Origin: Nilaparvata lugens
Lineage: Eukaryota > Arthropoda > Insecta > Hemiptera > Delphacidae
Reading direction: 5' to 3'
Length of the DNA stretch: 64,000 nt
NCBI RefSeq assembly: GCF_014356525.2
Contig: NC_052505.1
Coordinates: 19,509,318-19,573,317 of the forward strand
Shown here: positions 38,701 to 44,685 of the stretch, one piece after another
Position numbering within the stretch: position 1 is the first letter of the stretch
How the letters are laid out: each line of letters opens with the position of its first letter
Translations under genes and position numbers: made by a program
Notes under the pieces: generated by a model
The model's database searches: none
What the model saw: only the letters and a program-made list of their open reading frames with translations
What the model was told of the DNA's origin: nothing

Positions 38701-41700
38701 TCCAGATATTCAGATACAAATCAAGCTAACATGAAACAATAAAGAAACCAATGGAGTTAATACTGAAAAAATAAATTACAATATATTAATGACGTCAAAG
38801 AAAAGGGTTTCAACGATCCAGTCAATAACTTCCGTTCCCATCCTTCTATATTACATTATCTTTCTTCAATGCTTGGACTTTACCATAGTATTAATTGTGT
38901 GTCAATGAAGGTGTATTCTGTATTTCTATTGTTTTCCCTTGAAATAGTGCAGGTATTTCTGCTGGACCTGTATATTTACGAGGGTCATTCTATTTTCAAT
39001 CTCCGATCACATATTATAATAAGACACAGACAAGGTGAAGGAGTTTGCACTTGTACAAACACTTGTACGCGATTTTCACAGAGCTAAACAGCTCTGTGAT
39101 CGTCAATTATTGTCGTGTTATAGACATTGAAACATGGCCTCTCTTGAGACTCATGCCAAGTTCTAGTTGTCTAGCGTAATTTGTTTCTGCAAGCAATAGA
39201 CAATAGTTCAGCATAACTCTTAACGAAGAGCTATTCAAGTTTATACAGGGAACGTGATGGTATTGTGCGTGAATGGTGTTGGAAAATCAAAGACGTTAGT
39301 TTAAATAAATGACTTCCGGAATCGTTGTGATCCATAAAAACTCGGCCTTACAGTTCTGGTTCAGCCAAACGGCTCCTCCAACAAATCAAATGGTATAATT
39401 TCGATAATCTCCCATCGTACGAACTTACTTGACCAATAGTAACTTAAACATTTTCTCCAAACTCAAGACATGAGGGCATGATATGATATAAGAACAAAGG
39501 ACAAAACTGGACAGAGCTCTCAAACTAACGAGGAGCTCCAAAACAACGTCATACGCCACTTGTTAAAAAATATTCAGATACAAGGAACAAATCATTAAAA
39601 TGATAGAAGAAGGACCAACAGGCCTAGCCCAAAACTGTTCCATCCCCGAATTTTGATTAATACACTAGTCCAAAAAGTAGGTTATGTTTCATTTACTTGT
39701 GATTTTGGGTGCAATATTCAGTGCAAACACAATTTTGAATTTGTATTGCTTAAAACCAGATTTACACTCAATAAACACTTTTAAACTGTAAAATAATGAG
39801 TTACTTTAAAACATTTTGATTCAAAACTTAGAAACAAACTTATCCGTAAAAAGCACAGCTATCTATTTACTGCAAACTTGTACTCATTTGACGGCAACAT
39901 TTCATTAACAGGATTATCAGGATAGTACGCTGGCCTATTGGTGTGACTAGTCCCTCAACCTCCACGGCAATTATTTTGAAGAATAATCTTAAGTGGAAAA
40001 AATATGTTTTTATACACATTCGTCTTTCATGTATGGCCAATCAGAGGAATAAAAAAATTACTCTCTTATAATTTATACTCTTGAAATAAGGCAGGTATTA
40101 CTGCCGGACCTGTATAGTTACATTGGATCCTGATTTGTAGATTGGATGATTGGCTATAATATGATTTATTGTAGCTCCATACCAGCCCCGACTGAATTGA
40201 CAGATGTGGTTTATCTTTCTCCACTGCCAATGTAACGAGGCCCTCAACACCGTATTAATTGTGTGTCAATGAAGGTGTATTCTGTATTATGTTCCGTTTT
40301 ATAGTTACGTTTTGAAATAAGGCAGGTAATAGAGAAAAGATAGCATAAGAATATATCCCAAGGTATAGGGCATTTTTGTTTCAAATTTCACTATCAACTC
40401 AAGCCGATAATCCTAGTAGTTCTTTGTCGTGAAGCTATGTGACTCTGGTAGTCTCTGATGTTGTGCTGTTCTTAAGCCCGGTCCAGATGCTCAAGTTTAA
40501 CTTCAGTCTTTTGCTCAAGCAAAAGTCGGAGCATGTAAGTCGTTGCGTCTGGACGGTAAAACGGATGGGTCTTCAAGCTTAAGTCGTCAAACTTAAAATG
40601 TATCGGCCGGCAATCTTTTTCCATCAAACCGTCCGTCTTTTGCCTGTCCACCAAAACCTAAATCGCGTAAAAATGGAGATAGATTGTGATTTCAGATTCG
40701 TATTCAGCGCCCTCAAATTAATAAAATGCCTCGCGAGTACTTGAAAGTAAGCAAGTTTTTTATCGATTGTATATAACGCTAACCATTTTTTTCTTTCTTG
40801 ATTCTCATGATACTCTCAGAATTTGATGTTGATATTATGATTTACTATCATTATGTACTATATTGTTGATAAGAATACTATCTAAAATATTTCAATCCAT
40901 TTACAATCACTGTGTCTCGAGATGTGACATGTAAACAAAGCCATTTAGCGATTAACAGTAAAATTTTTGTCATTATGTTGTTAAATATAGCATTATCCAG
41001 TTGAATCAGCGGAAAAATACAATATAATTATTACTCATCTACCGGATATATGGAATAATGAGCGGATAATGAGCACAATAATAGGAAAACGGACGACATA
41101 AGACGGATGCGTGTGGACGCAATTTTACATCCGTCTTTTGCTTGAACCAAACGATCCGTCTTTTGCTTGAACCAAACGATCCGTCTTTTGCTTGACCAAA
41201 AGACTGATGGTAAATTTGAGCGTCTGGACCCGGCTTTACACTCTCAACCGACCAAAACAGTAATAATAGACAGTAATCGGCTGGGACCGACAAATAATCG
41301 GCTTGAAATTTGCAACATGAACGACTTATACAGGAGTATGTTTATTACAGTAGTAATGTAATACCATGGTATATTTCCTTATTCTATCTTTTCTCGATGG
41401 TATTACTGTATAAAAACATTGGATCCTGATAGATTGGTTTGATTTGTTACAGCTCCGCACCAACCCCGCCTGGACTGGCAGATGTGGTTTGCAGCTCTGG
41501 GCACCTACCACCAGAACCCCTGGCTGATGTCGCTGGCCTACCGCCTGCTCAACAACCAGGCCGAAGTGGTGGCTCTCATGGACAAGGCCCACAACCCCTT
41601 CGCCTCCCGCCCGCCCAAGTATGTGCGCGCCAACCTCTACCACTACCACTACGTGCCCTGGGCTCAGAGGTCAGTACATTTGTTACATTGTGTTTCAGTA

Positions 41701-44685
41701 TTGAGTCAGCTAATGGTTTTAACTAGATTGAATGAAAAAGACTAAGAAATTGTCAAAAAACGACAGATTTATTGATACTTAGAAAGACCGGTTTCGGTTA
41801 TTACACCATTGTCAATCTCTGATAAACAGACTCTGTCTCTCTGTTTCGAATTGATAGACTCTGTTTATCAGAGATTGACAATGGTGTAATAACCGAAACC
41901 GGTCTTTCTAAGTATCAATAAATCTGTGGTTTTTTGACAATTTCTTAATCTTTTTCATTCAATATGAATAATCACAATATCAACTTCTCAACTAAACAAA
42001 AAGCTTTAACTAGAATTTAAGTTCAACTTCAAAGAGAAAGCGACCCTAAGGTGGGCCGTCCACTAGAACCGTTTTCGGCTGAAAACTACCGAACGCGACC
42101 GAACGATCCCCCAAGAAAGAAAAGAATAGATGCTCGTCCATTGCAGCAGGTTCATTCGGCCGTGCACGGCTGTCTTTGGCCGATCGATTTTTTCATCCGA
42201 ATTGAATGTGATTTTCCGGCTCTATCCGGCCGAACTAACTAGTCGAGCTGAGACAACAAAGTGTTCCTATCCCAAAAATTTTTCACAGTCTTGTTAGTTT
42301 TTGTTTTTTGAAGTTGTTCTGTTTTATAAAGTTGTTACTTTGGACAATGAAAAGTTGATAAGTTTGGTTCAAGAGCATGTTCCATTGTGGGATATGCGAG
42401 ACAAAAAGTACGGTATCATCGTTGTGATGTTCAAAGGAATCTGTGAACAAAGATTGCTTAATAATGAATAACTAATTTAGTAGATATTTGTTGAAGGTAA
42501 GATTATTATAATGAATAAACTAATTTAGTGGATATTTGTTTATTCAATTTTCAAAATCTCAATATAATCATTGTTTATGAAAAATTTTGGTGACTATGAT
42601 AGTAGTTAATTCAATAATTGGCGACTAGACTGACGTAAACGGTTCCAATGGACGACCATATTCGGCCGAATTAACGGCCGGCAGATTCATCCGATCCAAC
42701 GGCCGAACGGATCGGTTGAATACGGTTCCAGTGGTCGGTTACCCTAAGGCCCGTTTAGCGTTTACACAGTCTTAAGTCTATTGCTACTTCTAAATAATGG
42801 TTTTTGTTCTGTTCATTAGAGGATCGAAAACTTGGTGGACTCGTGAGAAGGTTGGAGAGTATTTCCCAGTATTCTCCAAGGATCACCCTCCTCTCTTGGA
42901 CTACTTGACTAATATGAATATTCTTTCTCCGCGCAAATCGACCGTTTCACCCGTCATCAAAGGTGAGTGGCATTCATGTTTCTGAAAGGTTTGGAAAGCT
43001 TGCTTGATTTGATGAAAATTCTTGAAGTTATCAAAACTATCGCTTAACATTTCTTAAATTCAAGTTCTTTTAACATTTGAGTTGAAAGGGTGATTTTGAA
43101 AACTTGATTCAAGTTTTCATAACTTCTAAAGTACATGTATATAATTTTGAAGTAGAAAATCTAATTACTCTCGAAGTAATGGCACCTCTTCATATACCAT
43201 GGTATATCTTTTTATTCTATCTTTTACTATGGTATAGTGTATTCAAACTCCTATTCTTGTAAACTTGAGTTCTTGTTTGCAAAAGACAATCACTATATAC
43301 AAAACTTGACTTCAACTTAACTAATTTAACGGCCCTTAAGGAACTAAGATATTTGTGTCCTAATGCGCATGCGTAATGAGATGATTTGGTCGAATAATAT
43401 GACAGCATTGCTGAGCCTATCCTATAGGGTTAATACCAAGCTGGTCAGAGGCTTAGACATGAAATGTACCACAGTTACGTTTCATCATAAAGTGCAGCCT
43501 ATCATAGTGAGGTCCACGTTATAATGGCAATGAGGAAAGATAGGAGAAAAACGTTGCCAAGTCTCTCCATTTTGCCACTGATTGTACACATCTGTTACTC
43601 AATTCATCCCATTAAATTTGATCTGATAATAATTATCATTTTCTAGATAAAATAATCAATTTAATGTCAAATTAATCTAGGAGATAATTTTTTTCATAAT
43701 TTGATTCAAAAATTTGCTTCCATAACTGAGATGAGATTTTATTTTCATACAAACCTGAAATGGCGGCTAATTTAAAAAGCTGTGATACACCAATCTGAAT
43801 TTCAAAACAACAGAAATTAAGTGATTTGGCAGGTATTCTTTTCCAATTTCTTTAAAAAATAATATAAAAATAGAAATCCTATTGAAAATAAGTAATTTCA
43901 ATGGATATAATTCTGAAATAACCTTTTAATATTATTTATACCGGTACGAGTAGGTCTAACCTATACGTGTAGGCTAACTGAAGCATGGATGAAATCTAGG
44001 ATGGTTTGTTATCAACTTTTAAAATGTCATTTCAGGTATTTTGATTTGTGTTTCTCATATGGTAATGTCTAAAAATAATTTAATTGTTCTAAAAATACAT
44101 TTTAAATCAATTATACGACTTGTGTAATAAAGTATTTTGATAGAATGAAGAATGAAAATGGCGGCTGAGAATTGTTTGTCTACTTTTGTACAGTCACTGT
44201 CAAAAGTGAAGATAAAATATTCTGGAAAACAGACAACATTTCAAAAGCTAGAGAGAGATAGCGCTATCTGTTTTGTTGTATAATAGAAAATGACAGCAAC
44301 AGTATTGTCAATCATACTCTGCCATTATAACGTGGACCTCATTATAGATCGCAGACTTCATTAGAAGACAGTGGTAAGGCTTTTCTCCTATCTCTCTCCA
44401 CTGCCATTATAACGTGGACCTCAGAGATACAGAAAATAAATATGGGATGGGGTATTCTAGGGTGAAATCACCGTTGAAGAAATCACCATAAAATGGAGAA
44501 TTTGAATTTTTTATAGGTTTTTAGTGATTGTGATGCTATGATTTGCAGGTATTTTGGATCAACTGAGAGCGTTGTTCACGAAGGTGGACCCTTGCCTGTT
44601 GTTGTGGTCGATTCTGACGGCTGGCTGTGCTATCATCATTGTGCAGGGACCGGCCATCTCACCCAGTGCAAAACCCAAGAAATAG
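12960..44685 (+). CDS. LMF2: lipase maturation factor 2-like protein (complete, 12 exons, 651 aa)
   Basis: Exons: 12960-13053, 13695-13878, 18910-19011, 25206-25411, 27592-27770, 29271-29376, 31188-31328, 34437-34642, 38119-38359, 41453-41669, 42820-42962, 44549-44685. The sum is 1956 nt, all phases agree and there are no internal stops. The product is a multi-pass ER membrane protein of the lipase maturation factor family (DUF1222), which in vertebrates helps fold secreted lipases. Family hallmarks are visible: [75 protein letters not shown]. Length is close to vertebrate LMF2 (about 700). Intron 4 has a GC donor. Introns are crowded with transposons. Confidence 0.93.
13612..13674. mobile_element. 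CCGGTTGCAC-MITE fragment next to LMF2-like exon 2
   Basis: The left part of the family (GCCGGTTGCACAAAAGCCGG to ACCAATCA) stops about 20 bp before the exon 2 acceptor, so it probably supplies sequence to the branch-point region. Confidence 0.7.
13695..13878 (+). CDS. LMF2: LMF2-like exon 2
   Basis: Encodes residues about 32-92: [20 protein letters not shown], then KPTLLWLAPYIGLDTEYMMD and a hydrophobic LSLVGIFLSF segment. The acceptor is TTATTTAG and the donor GTAAGT. A MITE fragment ends about 20 bp upstream of the acceptor. Confidence 0.93.
14040..15035. repeat. large composite foldback in intron 2
   Basis: The outer ends share a GTTACAGCCGAA/TTCGGCTGTTAC inverted match. Inside, about 14386-14520 is mirrored by about 14680-14815, sharing AATTTGCCTGTTTGACGTTG and its complement. 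A copy of the left part occurs at 34826-35160. The 14280-14345 stretch belongs to the AAACCGGTCTTTC repeat family. Confidence 0.6.
15090..15297 (+). repeat. tandem repeat, 67-bp unit x3
   Basis: Units begin TCCCGTTAAACTAATGACTA at 15091, 15158 and 15225. The third is lengthened by a short internal duplication (ACTCATTCAACTCATC). Confidence 0.9.
17190..17350. repeat. inverted repeat of the GGTGATCACACCATCG type
   Basis: TTTCGGTGATCACACCATCG on the left and a mirrored GTGGGATCACCGGAATTAGT on the right enclose an ATTTATAA-rich centre. Confidence 0.55.
17422..18154. repeat. giant foldback palindrome, about 350-bp arms
   Basis: The ends read TATACAGGGTGATTC and GAATCACCCTGTATA. The arms (17422-17785 and 17809-18154) mirror each other closely, including GACTTCTACGTTTGATGCCC and its complement. 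A diverged single arm occurs at 63588-63800. Confidence 0.85.
18292..18606. mobile_element. MITE with GGCCACTAAC ends
   Basis: The ends CGGCCACTAACTAGAGGACA and, inverted, TGTCCTGTCGTTAGTGGCC enclose an AT-rich centre. Fragments of the family are at about 2990-3030 (fused to an exon frame) and 26215-26272. Confidence 0.75.
18910..19011 (+). CDS. LMF2: LMF2-like exon 3
   Basis: Encodes residues about 93-126 (FISQKFCCKPIFAALWSLYY, then QVGQTFMWFQW), with the conserved GQTFMWFQWD motif split at the exon 3/4 junction. Acceptor TTTTTGCAG, donor GTAAGT. Confidence 0.92.
19195..19410. mobile_element. 216-bp MITE with CTATAGTC ends
   Basis: The ends CTATAGTCATCCGCACGAGA and, inverted, TTTCGTGCGGTTGACTATAG share an inner AATAGTCCGATGG/CCATCGGACTATT match. 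No coding capacity. Confidence 0.8.
19828..20485 (+). mobile_element. internally deleted piggyBac-family element with TTAA duplications
   Basis: TTAA flanks both ends (19824-19827 and 20486-20489). The ends read CCCCAAAGAGACACACT and, inverted, AAGTGTGTCTCTGTAGGG, as expected for piggyBac. Subterminal GGGGTGT...ACACCCC motifs recur near 19846, 20013 and 20425. At about 20090-20345 is a frameshifted remnant resembling the transposase C-terminal region: MMDQIGINAMILYNL in one frame, then RSEFLMKLSLAMIKPSVQ in the next. Confidence 0.85.
20766..20847 (+). repeat. tandem repeat, 27-bp unit x3
   Basis: CTATTTTCATATTTCATATA begins at 20766, 20793 and 20820 with essentially identical units. Confidence 0.92.
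21553..22008 (+). CDS. retrotransposon ORF1, C-terminal part
   Basis: It encodes about 150 residues that resemble the C-terminal RNA-binding part of Jockey/CR1 ORF1 proteins: FIFLTRIDKSESSVSVKKFL, then KTKYDNYKSFKIEV and ANFWPSGALVRRFF. The N-terminal part with zinc knuckles is absent, so the element is 5'-truncated. It ends at TGA 22006-22008, overlapping ORF2. Confidence 0.7.
   Translation: MKCKHNLVMCTVPNSLPQKSVKNKISTKNDVVLCTGEVSGLKTTNFDRSSPVVSNKNFIFLTRIDKSESSVSVKKFLSDRHINTVECTELKTKYDNYKSFKIEVSADDVDGLLSANFWPSGALVRRFFESKNPVMNSRVFLGKQAPQYHRL
21903..24848 (+). CDS. retrotransposon ORF2: endonuclease and reverse transcriptase, 981 codons, intact
   Basis: The N-terminal apurinic-type endonuclease shows GHWNAQSVRSK (about residue 49), AGDFNVNF (about 188) and GDDHSALVS. 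The reverse transcriptase shows KSPDVYGMSAFMLRE, YRPISITPIFGKVVE, FGFRRGRSTFDAV, LSRAFDCVDHGIL, GVPQGSILGP and the catalytic FADDTSLL (about 714). No RNase H domain is seen. The frame has no stops, which suggests a recent insertion. The only upstream ATG overlaps ORF1 by 106 nt in a different frame, so ORF2 may start by reinitiation or frameshift. Confidence 0.93.
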   Translation: MAFWCSCPPIFRVKKPCYELSCFFRETSSPISSPVITDCDSKNNDFTLGHWNAQSVRSKQGLLSMFIENHKLDFLCVCEHFLTECESDFYSHISDLKIASIFCRTLTRCGGAAIYIRNDIDFTEIDVSLFCKELDLEVVAVMVPTYHIIVVSLYHSPSGNFDSFCDLFERLLLSLNRHSNNYSFVIAGDFNVNFICDDQKSRYVIELLKSFGLYITCNEPTRGPSCLDNVAVSFQQDVCETKVIDLHGDDHSALVSNFSMSGSSMVSAATPTWHANYVFSSRRVHETALIHFKNDLARTSWDAVFQNPGDSGLLGNFFKFFQEKFDKFFPEILKTYSSRRPQKRQGRMKSHQEWYNDDLAAIKEVMLALKNRCEGGDDGDGRRYRRAKSIYKKQVELARKVATAAKIDNAPNRCKAAWDVINSHRSLPVRKLEFASPDAFNDFFIESVNSIVGELPTAAADPAELLAARVPAVHARLSFFRPITSLALRKIVKSFKPSKSPDVYGMSAFMLREVIEEIVDPLAVAVNDCLRTAIFPDFLKTSRTTPVYKKGDHQSLNSYRPISITPIFGKVVEAVIKPQLEDFFERNNLFSDMQFGFRRGRSTFDAVNRVAERIGSAFEDGESLALTLCDLSRAFDCVDHGILSDKLHYYGIVDSALSLLNSYLTGRAQVVSLGGASSSPLPVNFGVPQGSILGPILFIIMINDLDNNGSTLLFADDTSLLSSGVDLQHVLELSAEHLQSSTSWFQANRFQLNENKTQNIICSLSRSLPAKQDPVKLLGFVLDSKLNWASHIQQVTRRLSRICFLLLKLRGHVTEAYLVMTYHALFHCHISYGLLMWGHSARVVEVLKLQKRAARIITASEHRAHCKPLFVRLGIMTVVSHFLLLCLLHVKKSQHGLLTRNDVHHHNTRHRELLDIPRVRLQRSQVCYGSAALRYFNRLPAGVKQLDLRDFERVVTGFMRVRAYYEVREYMSDDLTQILTT
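25206..25411 (+). CDS. LMF2: LMF2-like exon 4 (GC donor)
   Basis: Encodes residues about 127-195: [19 protein letters not shown], then FWLVRWLVFRVLFSSGIIKL and CPSWWGLT. The donor is GCAAGT rather than GTAAGT. The phase requires this boundary, because joining to exon 5 restores the family motif [13 protein letters not shown]. Acceptor TATTTTGCAG. It is noticeably GC-richer than its surroundings. Confidence 0.93.
26713..27263. mobile_element. 551-bp element with CAAGGTCTATAAATAC ends
   Basis: The ends CAAGGTCTATAAATACAGGT and, inverted, ACCTGTATTTATAGACCTTG are perfect. Flanks CTCTCGAC and CTCTCGGC look like an 8-bp duplication with one mismatch, which would suit a hAT-type element. A longer relative lies at 54808-55775. 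Confidence 0.7.
27592..27770 (+). CDS. LMF2: LMF2-like exon 5
   Basis: Encodes residues about 196-255 with MNVHFESMVLPSPLAYY, HYLPTWFLKLNVVFANYVEL and FLTPLFFFPLQSVR. These are core LMF-domain motifs. Acceptor TGTTACAG, donor GTGAGC; it ends in phase 0. Confidence 0.93.
27809..28212. mobile_element. TATAGTG-MITE, complete but diverged copy
   Basis: The left end is TACAGTGTGGTCCACGTTAT and the right end is CTCACTATA. The interior matches the family's TTGCCACCGCCTTCTATAGA block. Confidence 0.7.
28235..28380. repeat. hairpin, about 57-bp arms
   Basis: GACAAGTGTCGGTTTATT and its exact complement bound a loop of about 25 bp. The arms extend to TTAAGATATGA at the left and ATATATCTTAA at the right. 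Confidence 0.85.
28705..28792. repeat. perfect hairpin, 38-bp arms
   Basis: AATTGAAAGAATAAGACTTT through GTCAATACCACT is mirrored exactly after a short loop containing GAATAAATAAA. It could be a polyadenylation-signal-bearing stem-loop or simply a MITE core. Confidence 0.88.
28882..29151. mobile_element. MITE of the AGAGAAACAATAGC family
   Basis: A 270-bp complete copy. TAGAGAAACAATAGCGTAAG at the left is mirrored by TATTGTTTCTCTA at the right. It lies 120 bp upstream of LMF2-like exon 6. Confidence 0.85.
29271..29376 (+). CDS. LMF2: LMF2-like exon 6
   Basis: Encodes residues 256-290, LFLQVCIIITGNFNFFNFLI and IALLLSLLDDGFFNN. This is the QxxIIxTGNxNFFN...LLDD block of the family and a membrane segment. 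Acceptor TTTTTCAG, donor GTGAGT. Confidence 0.93.
30413..30784. mobile_element. 372-bp inverted-repeat element flanked by TAA
   Basis: The ends GAGCCGGTTTCCGAGCTCGG and, inverted, CCGAGCTCGGAAACCGGCCC match over about 60 bp. TAA flanks both ends (30410-30412 and 30785-30787), a PIF/Harbinger-type 3-bp duplication. Confidence 0.8.
30745..31165 (+). repeat. 213-bp direct tandem duplication
   Basis: The block from GTCTAGAATTTAGCCAAAT at 30745 recurs at 30958. It includes the right end of the 30413-30784 element and AT-rich sequence after it. The second copy ends about 20 bp before LMF2-like exon 7. Confidence 0.88.
31188..31328 (+). CDS. LMF2: LMF2-like exon 7
   Basis: Encodes residues about 291-337, VKPGPSRNRKILNYIITIAV and YAAVSYVTTQLYTLKL. 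A membrane helix is followed by a lumenal or cytosolic loop. Acceptor TTTCCAG, donor GTGAGA; one base (G) is left over. Confidence 0.9.
31380..31860 (-). repeat. dispersed repeat, inverted copy of 4022-4700
   Basis: It matches the reverse complement of 4022-4120 and 4450-4700, including a nearly unchanged GTGCGCAAAGT...ACTTTGCGCAC block of about 105 bp. It starts 50 bp after LMF2-like exon 7. Confidence 0.78.
32092..32624. mobile_element. foldback MITE interrupted by a solo LTR
   Basis: It is the same family as 5467-5721. The outer ends ATTAAACGAAAATCCCAATT and its inverse are at 32099 and 32594. The internal stem GATGAGCGCTACTATACAAA is mirrored around 32230. Confidence 0.85.
32336..32587. 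mobile_element. solo LTR, 252 bp, with CAGC target duplication
   Basis: It begins TGTAGTG and ends CACTACA (perfect 7-bp inverted ends, TG...CA). CAGC flanks it at 32332-32335 and 32588-32591. An AATAAA lies at 32479-32484, as in an LTR R region. The uninterrupted MITE copy at 5467-5721 has a single CAGC at the insertion point. No internal retrotransposon sequence remains. Confidence 0.85.
33321..33455. mobile_element. CCGGTTGCAC-MITE copy
   Basis: The ends GCCCGGTTGCAAAAAAGC and, inverted, CCGGCACTCA are diverged, with a well kept central palindrome ACCAATCAGAGAAGG/CTTCTCTGATTGGT. Confidence 0.75.
33850..34436 (+). repeat. tandem array of about 121-bp units, each ending in a copy of the exon 8 acceptor
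   Basis: Five units end at AG positions 33976, 34097, 34192, 34313 and 34436, so spacings are 121, 95, 121 and 123 bp. Each ends GTGTTGATTGTTGCAGC; the last, real one has TTTTT in place of TTGTT. Units 1, 3 and 4 continue with ATTCAATAAGTAA, a copy of the first bases of exon 8 (GTTCAATAAGAAG) that creates a stop. Each unit also holds TTGAAGTTGAC and ACAATAATTAAATATTAAAC. Confidence 0.92.
34437..34642 (+). CDS. LMF2: LMF2-like exon 8, flanked by duplicated splice-site regions
   Basis: Encodes residues about 338-406, from AFNKKEFDSALGKAFPILVS to STMFYITAAFFIFSDSL. The acceptor is GATTTTTGCAG and the donor GTATGT. The joins V-P with exon 9 and I-A with exon 7 are in phase. Four diverged copies of its acceptor lie upstream and one copy of its 3' end lies downstream; see the separate entries. 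Confidence 0.92.
34599..34815 (+). repeat. tandem copy of the exon 8 3' end and its donor
   Basis: The segment from ATGTTCTACATCACTGCCGC at 34599 recurs at 34751, an offset of 152 bp. It covers 15 codons (MFYITAAFFIFSDSL, against MFYITAAFFVLSDSL in the copy), the donor (GTATGT, GTACGT in the copy) and some intron. Two of the codon changes are silent. The copy has no convincing acceptor of its own. Confidence 0.9.
35327..35589. mobile_element. MITE of the AGAGAAACAATAGC family
   Basis: A 263-bp complete copy, close to that at 28882-29151, with TAGAGAAACAATAGCGTAAG and the mirrored CTTGTTTCTCTA. Confidence 0.85.
35681..35720 (+). repeat. (CAT)n microsatellite
   Basis: About thirteen CAT units. 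It makes a polyhistidine run in an otherwise meaningless open frame. Confidence 0.95.
36049..36200. mobile_element. CCGGTTGCAC-MITE, complete copy with TTA duplications
   Basis: A 152-bp near-perfect foldback with ends GTACCGGTTGCACAAAAGCC and, inverted, GGCTTTTGTGCAACTGGGCC. TTA lies just outside both ends (36046-36048 and 36201-36203). Confidence 0.88.
36210..36390 (+). mobile_element. 5'-truncated retrotransposon tail
   Basis: It ends in AAATATAAATAAATAAATAA, and its upstream part (CCCTATTTTGGAC, AATTTGGGAAATAG) is a diverged version of the 3' UTR of the element in intron 3. Confidence 0.6.
36538..36668. repeat. palindrome with CCACATGTTGGCCCAAT arms
   Basis: ATCTACATGTTGGCCCAAT on the left is mirrored by ATTGGGCCAACATGTGGAT on the right. 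The inner parts share GGCCTTCATTGG/CCAATGAAGGCC. Confidence 0.7.
37120..37235 (-). mobile_element. 5'-truncated retrotransposon tail
   Basis: The + strand shows ATTTATTTATTTATTTG followed by ACAACAGGCATAGCCCAAAA, the reverse of the 3' UTR described at 21540-25100. Confidence 0.65.
38119..38359 (+). CDS. LMF2: LMF2-like exon 9
   Basis: Encodes residues 407-486, with [40 protein letters not shown] and the HSKLSHLQLTN segment. This is the most diagnostic exon of the family. Acceptor TGTTGCAG, donor GTAAGT. Frames in other registers over this exon are shadows. Confidence 0.95.
38965..39600. mobile_element. degenerate mariner-like transposon (low confidence)
   Basis: It begins TTACGAGGGTCATTCTAT, a mariner-type end. 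A peptide resembling the catalytic end of mariner transposases (LTNSNLNIFSKLK) can be read near 39430 with stops nearby. No clear right end was found before the retrotransposon tail at 39600. Confidence 0.4.
39600..39690 (-). mobile_element. 5'-truncated retrotransposon tail
   Basis: It contains ACCAACAGGCCTAGCCCAAA and AGTAGGTTATGTT, the reverse complement of the 3' UTR family. Confidence 0.6.
40330..41397. mobile_element. AGAGAAAAGATAGC-family MITE interrupted by another element
   Basis: The left part (TAGAGAAAAGATAGCATAAG to GTGCTGTTCTTA) and the right part (CACTCTCAACC to CTATCTTTTCTCGA) are the two halves of one MITE split by the 40475-41235 element. Uninterrupted copies read straight through this point (near 8600: GTGCCGTTCTTTCACTCTCA). 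Confidence 0.85.
40475..41235. mobile_element. 761-bp PIF/Harbinger-like element nested in a MITE
   Basis: The ends AGCCCGGTCCAGATGCTCAA and, inverted, GAGCGTCTGGACCCGGCT are flanked by TTA (40472-40474 and 41236-41238). Subterminal copies of CCGTCTTTTGCTTGAACCAA occur near 41130 and 41158. No transposase frame is seen. The superfamily is inferred from the TTA duplication. Confidence 0.82.
41453..41669 (+). CDS. LMF2: LMF2-like exon 10
   Basis: Encodes residues about 487-558: [40 protein letters not shown] and NLYHYHYVPWAQR. GC-rich and strongly conserved. Acceptor TTGTTACAG, donor GTCAGT. Confidence 0.95.
41726..41963. repeat. palindrome of the ACCGGTTTCGGTTATTACACC family
   Basis: The left arm ATTGAATGAAAAAGACTAAG ... 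GACAATGG is mirrored exactly on the right, ending CTTTTTCATTCAAT. Single arms occur at 14270-14345 and 57508-57590. Confidence 0.85.
42051..42740. mobile_element. 690-bp element with perfect 8-bp target duplication (hAT-like)
   Basis: ACCCTAAG lies directly outside both ends (42043-42050 and 42741-42748). The ends GTGGGCCGTCCACTAGAACC and, inverted, GGTTCCAGTGGTCGGTT match imperfectly. Subterminal CGGCCGAA motifs cluster near both ends. An 8-bp duplication is typical of hAT elements. Confidence 0.75.
42820..42962 (+). CDS. LMF2: LMF2-like exon 11
   Basis: Encodes residues about 559-606, GSKTWWTREKVGEYFPVFSK and DHPPLLDYLTNMNILSPRKS. Acceptor GTTCATTAG, donor GTGAGT. Confidence 0.9.
43504..44346. 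mobile_element. TATAGTG-MITE family, long copy (about 840 bp)
   Basis: The ends CATAGTGAGGTCCACGTTAT and, inverted, ATAACGTGGACCTCATTATA enclose a longer interior than other copies. A stray right end (ATAACGTGGACCTCAGAG) follows at 44399-44426. Confidence 0.75.
44549..44685 (+). CDS. LMF2: LMF2-like exon 12 (stop codon)
   Basis: Encodes residues about 607-651, GILDQLRALFTKVDPCLLLW, SILTAGCAIIIVQGP and a lysine-rich tail ending KPKK, then TAG. The last hydrophobic stretch is probably a membrane helix. The tail is not a canonical KKXX retrieval signal. Acceptor TGATTTGCAG. Confidence 0.88.

Noticed and set aside
41439..41726. 95-codon proline-rich open frame
   Set aside because: Shadow of GC-rich LMF2-like exon 10 in another frame.
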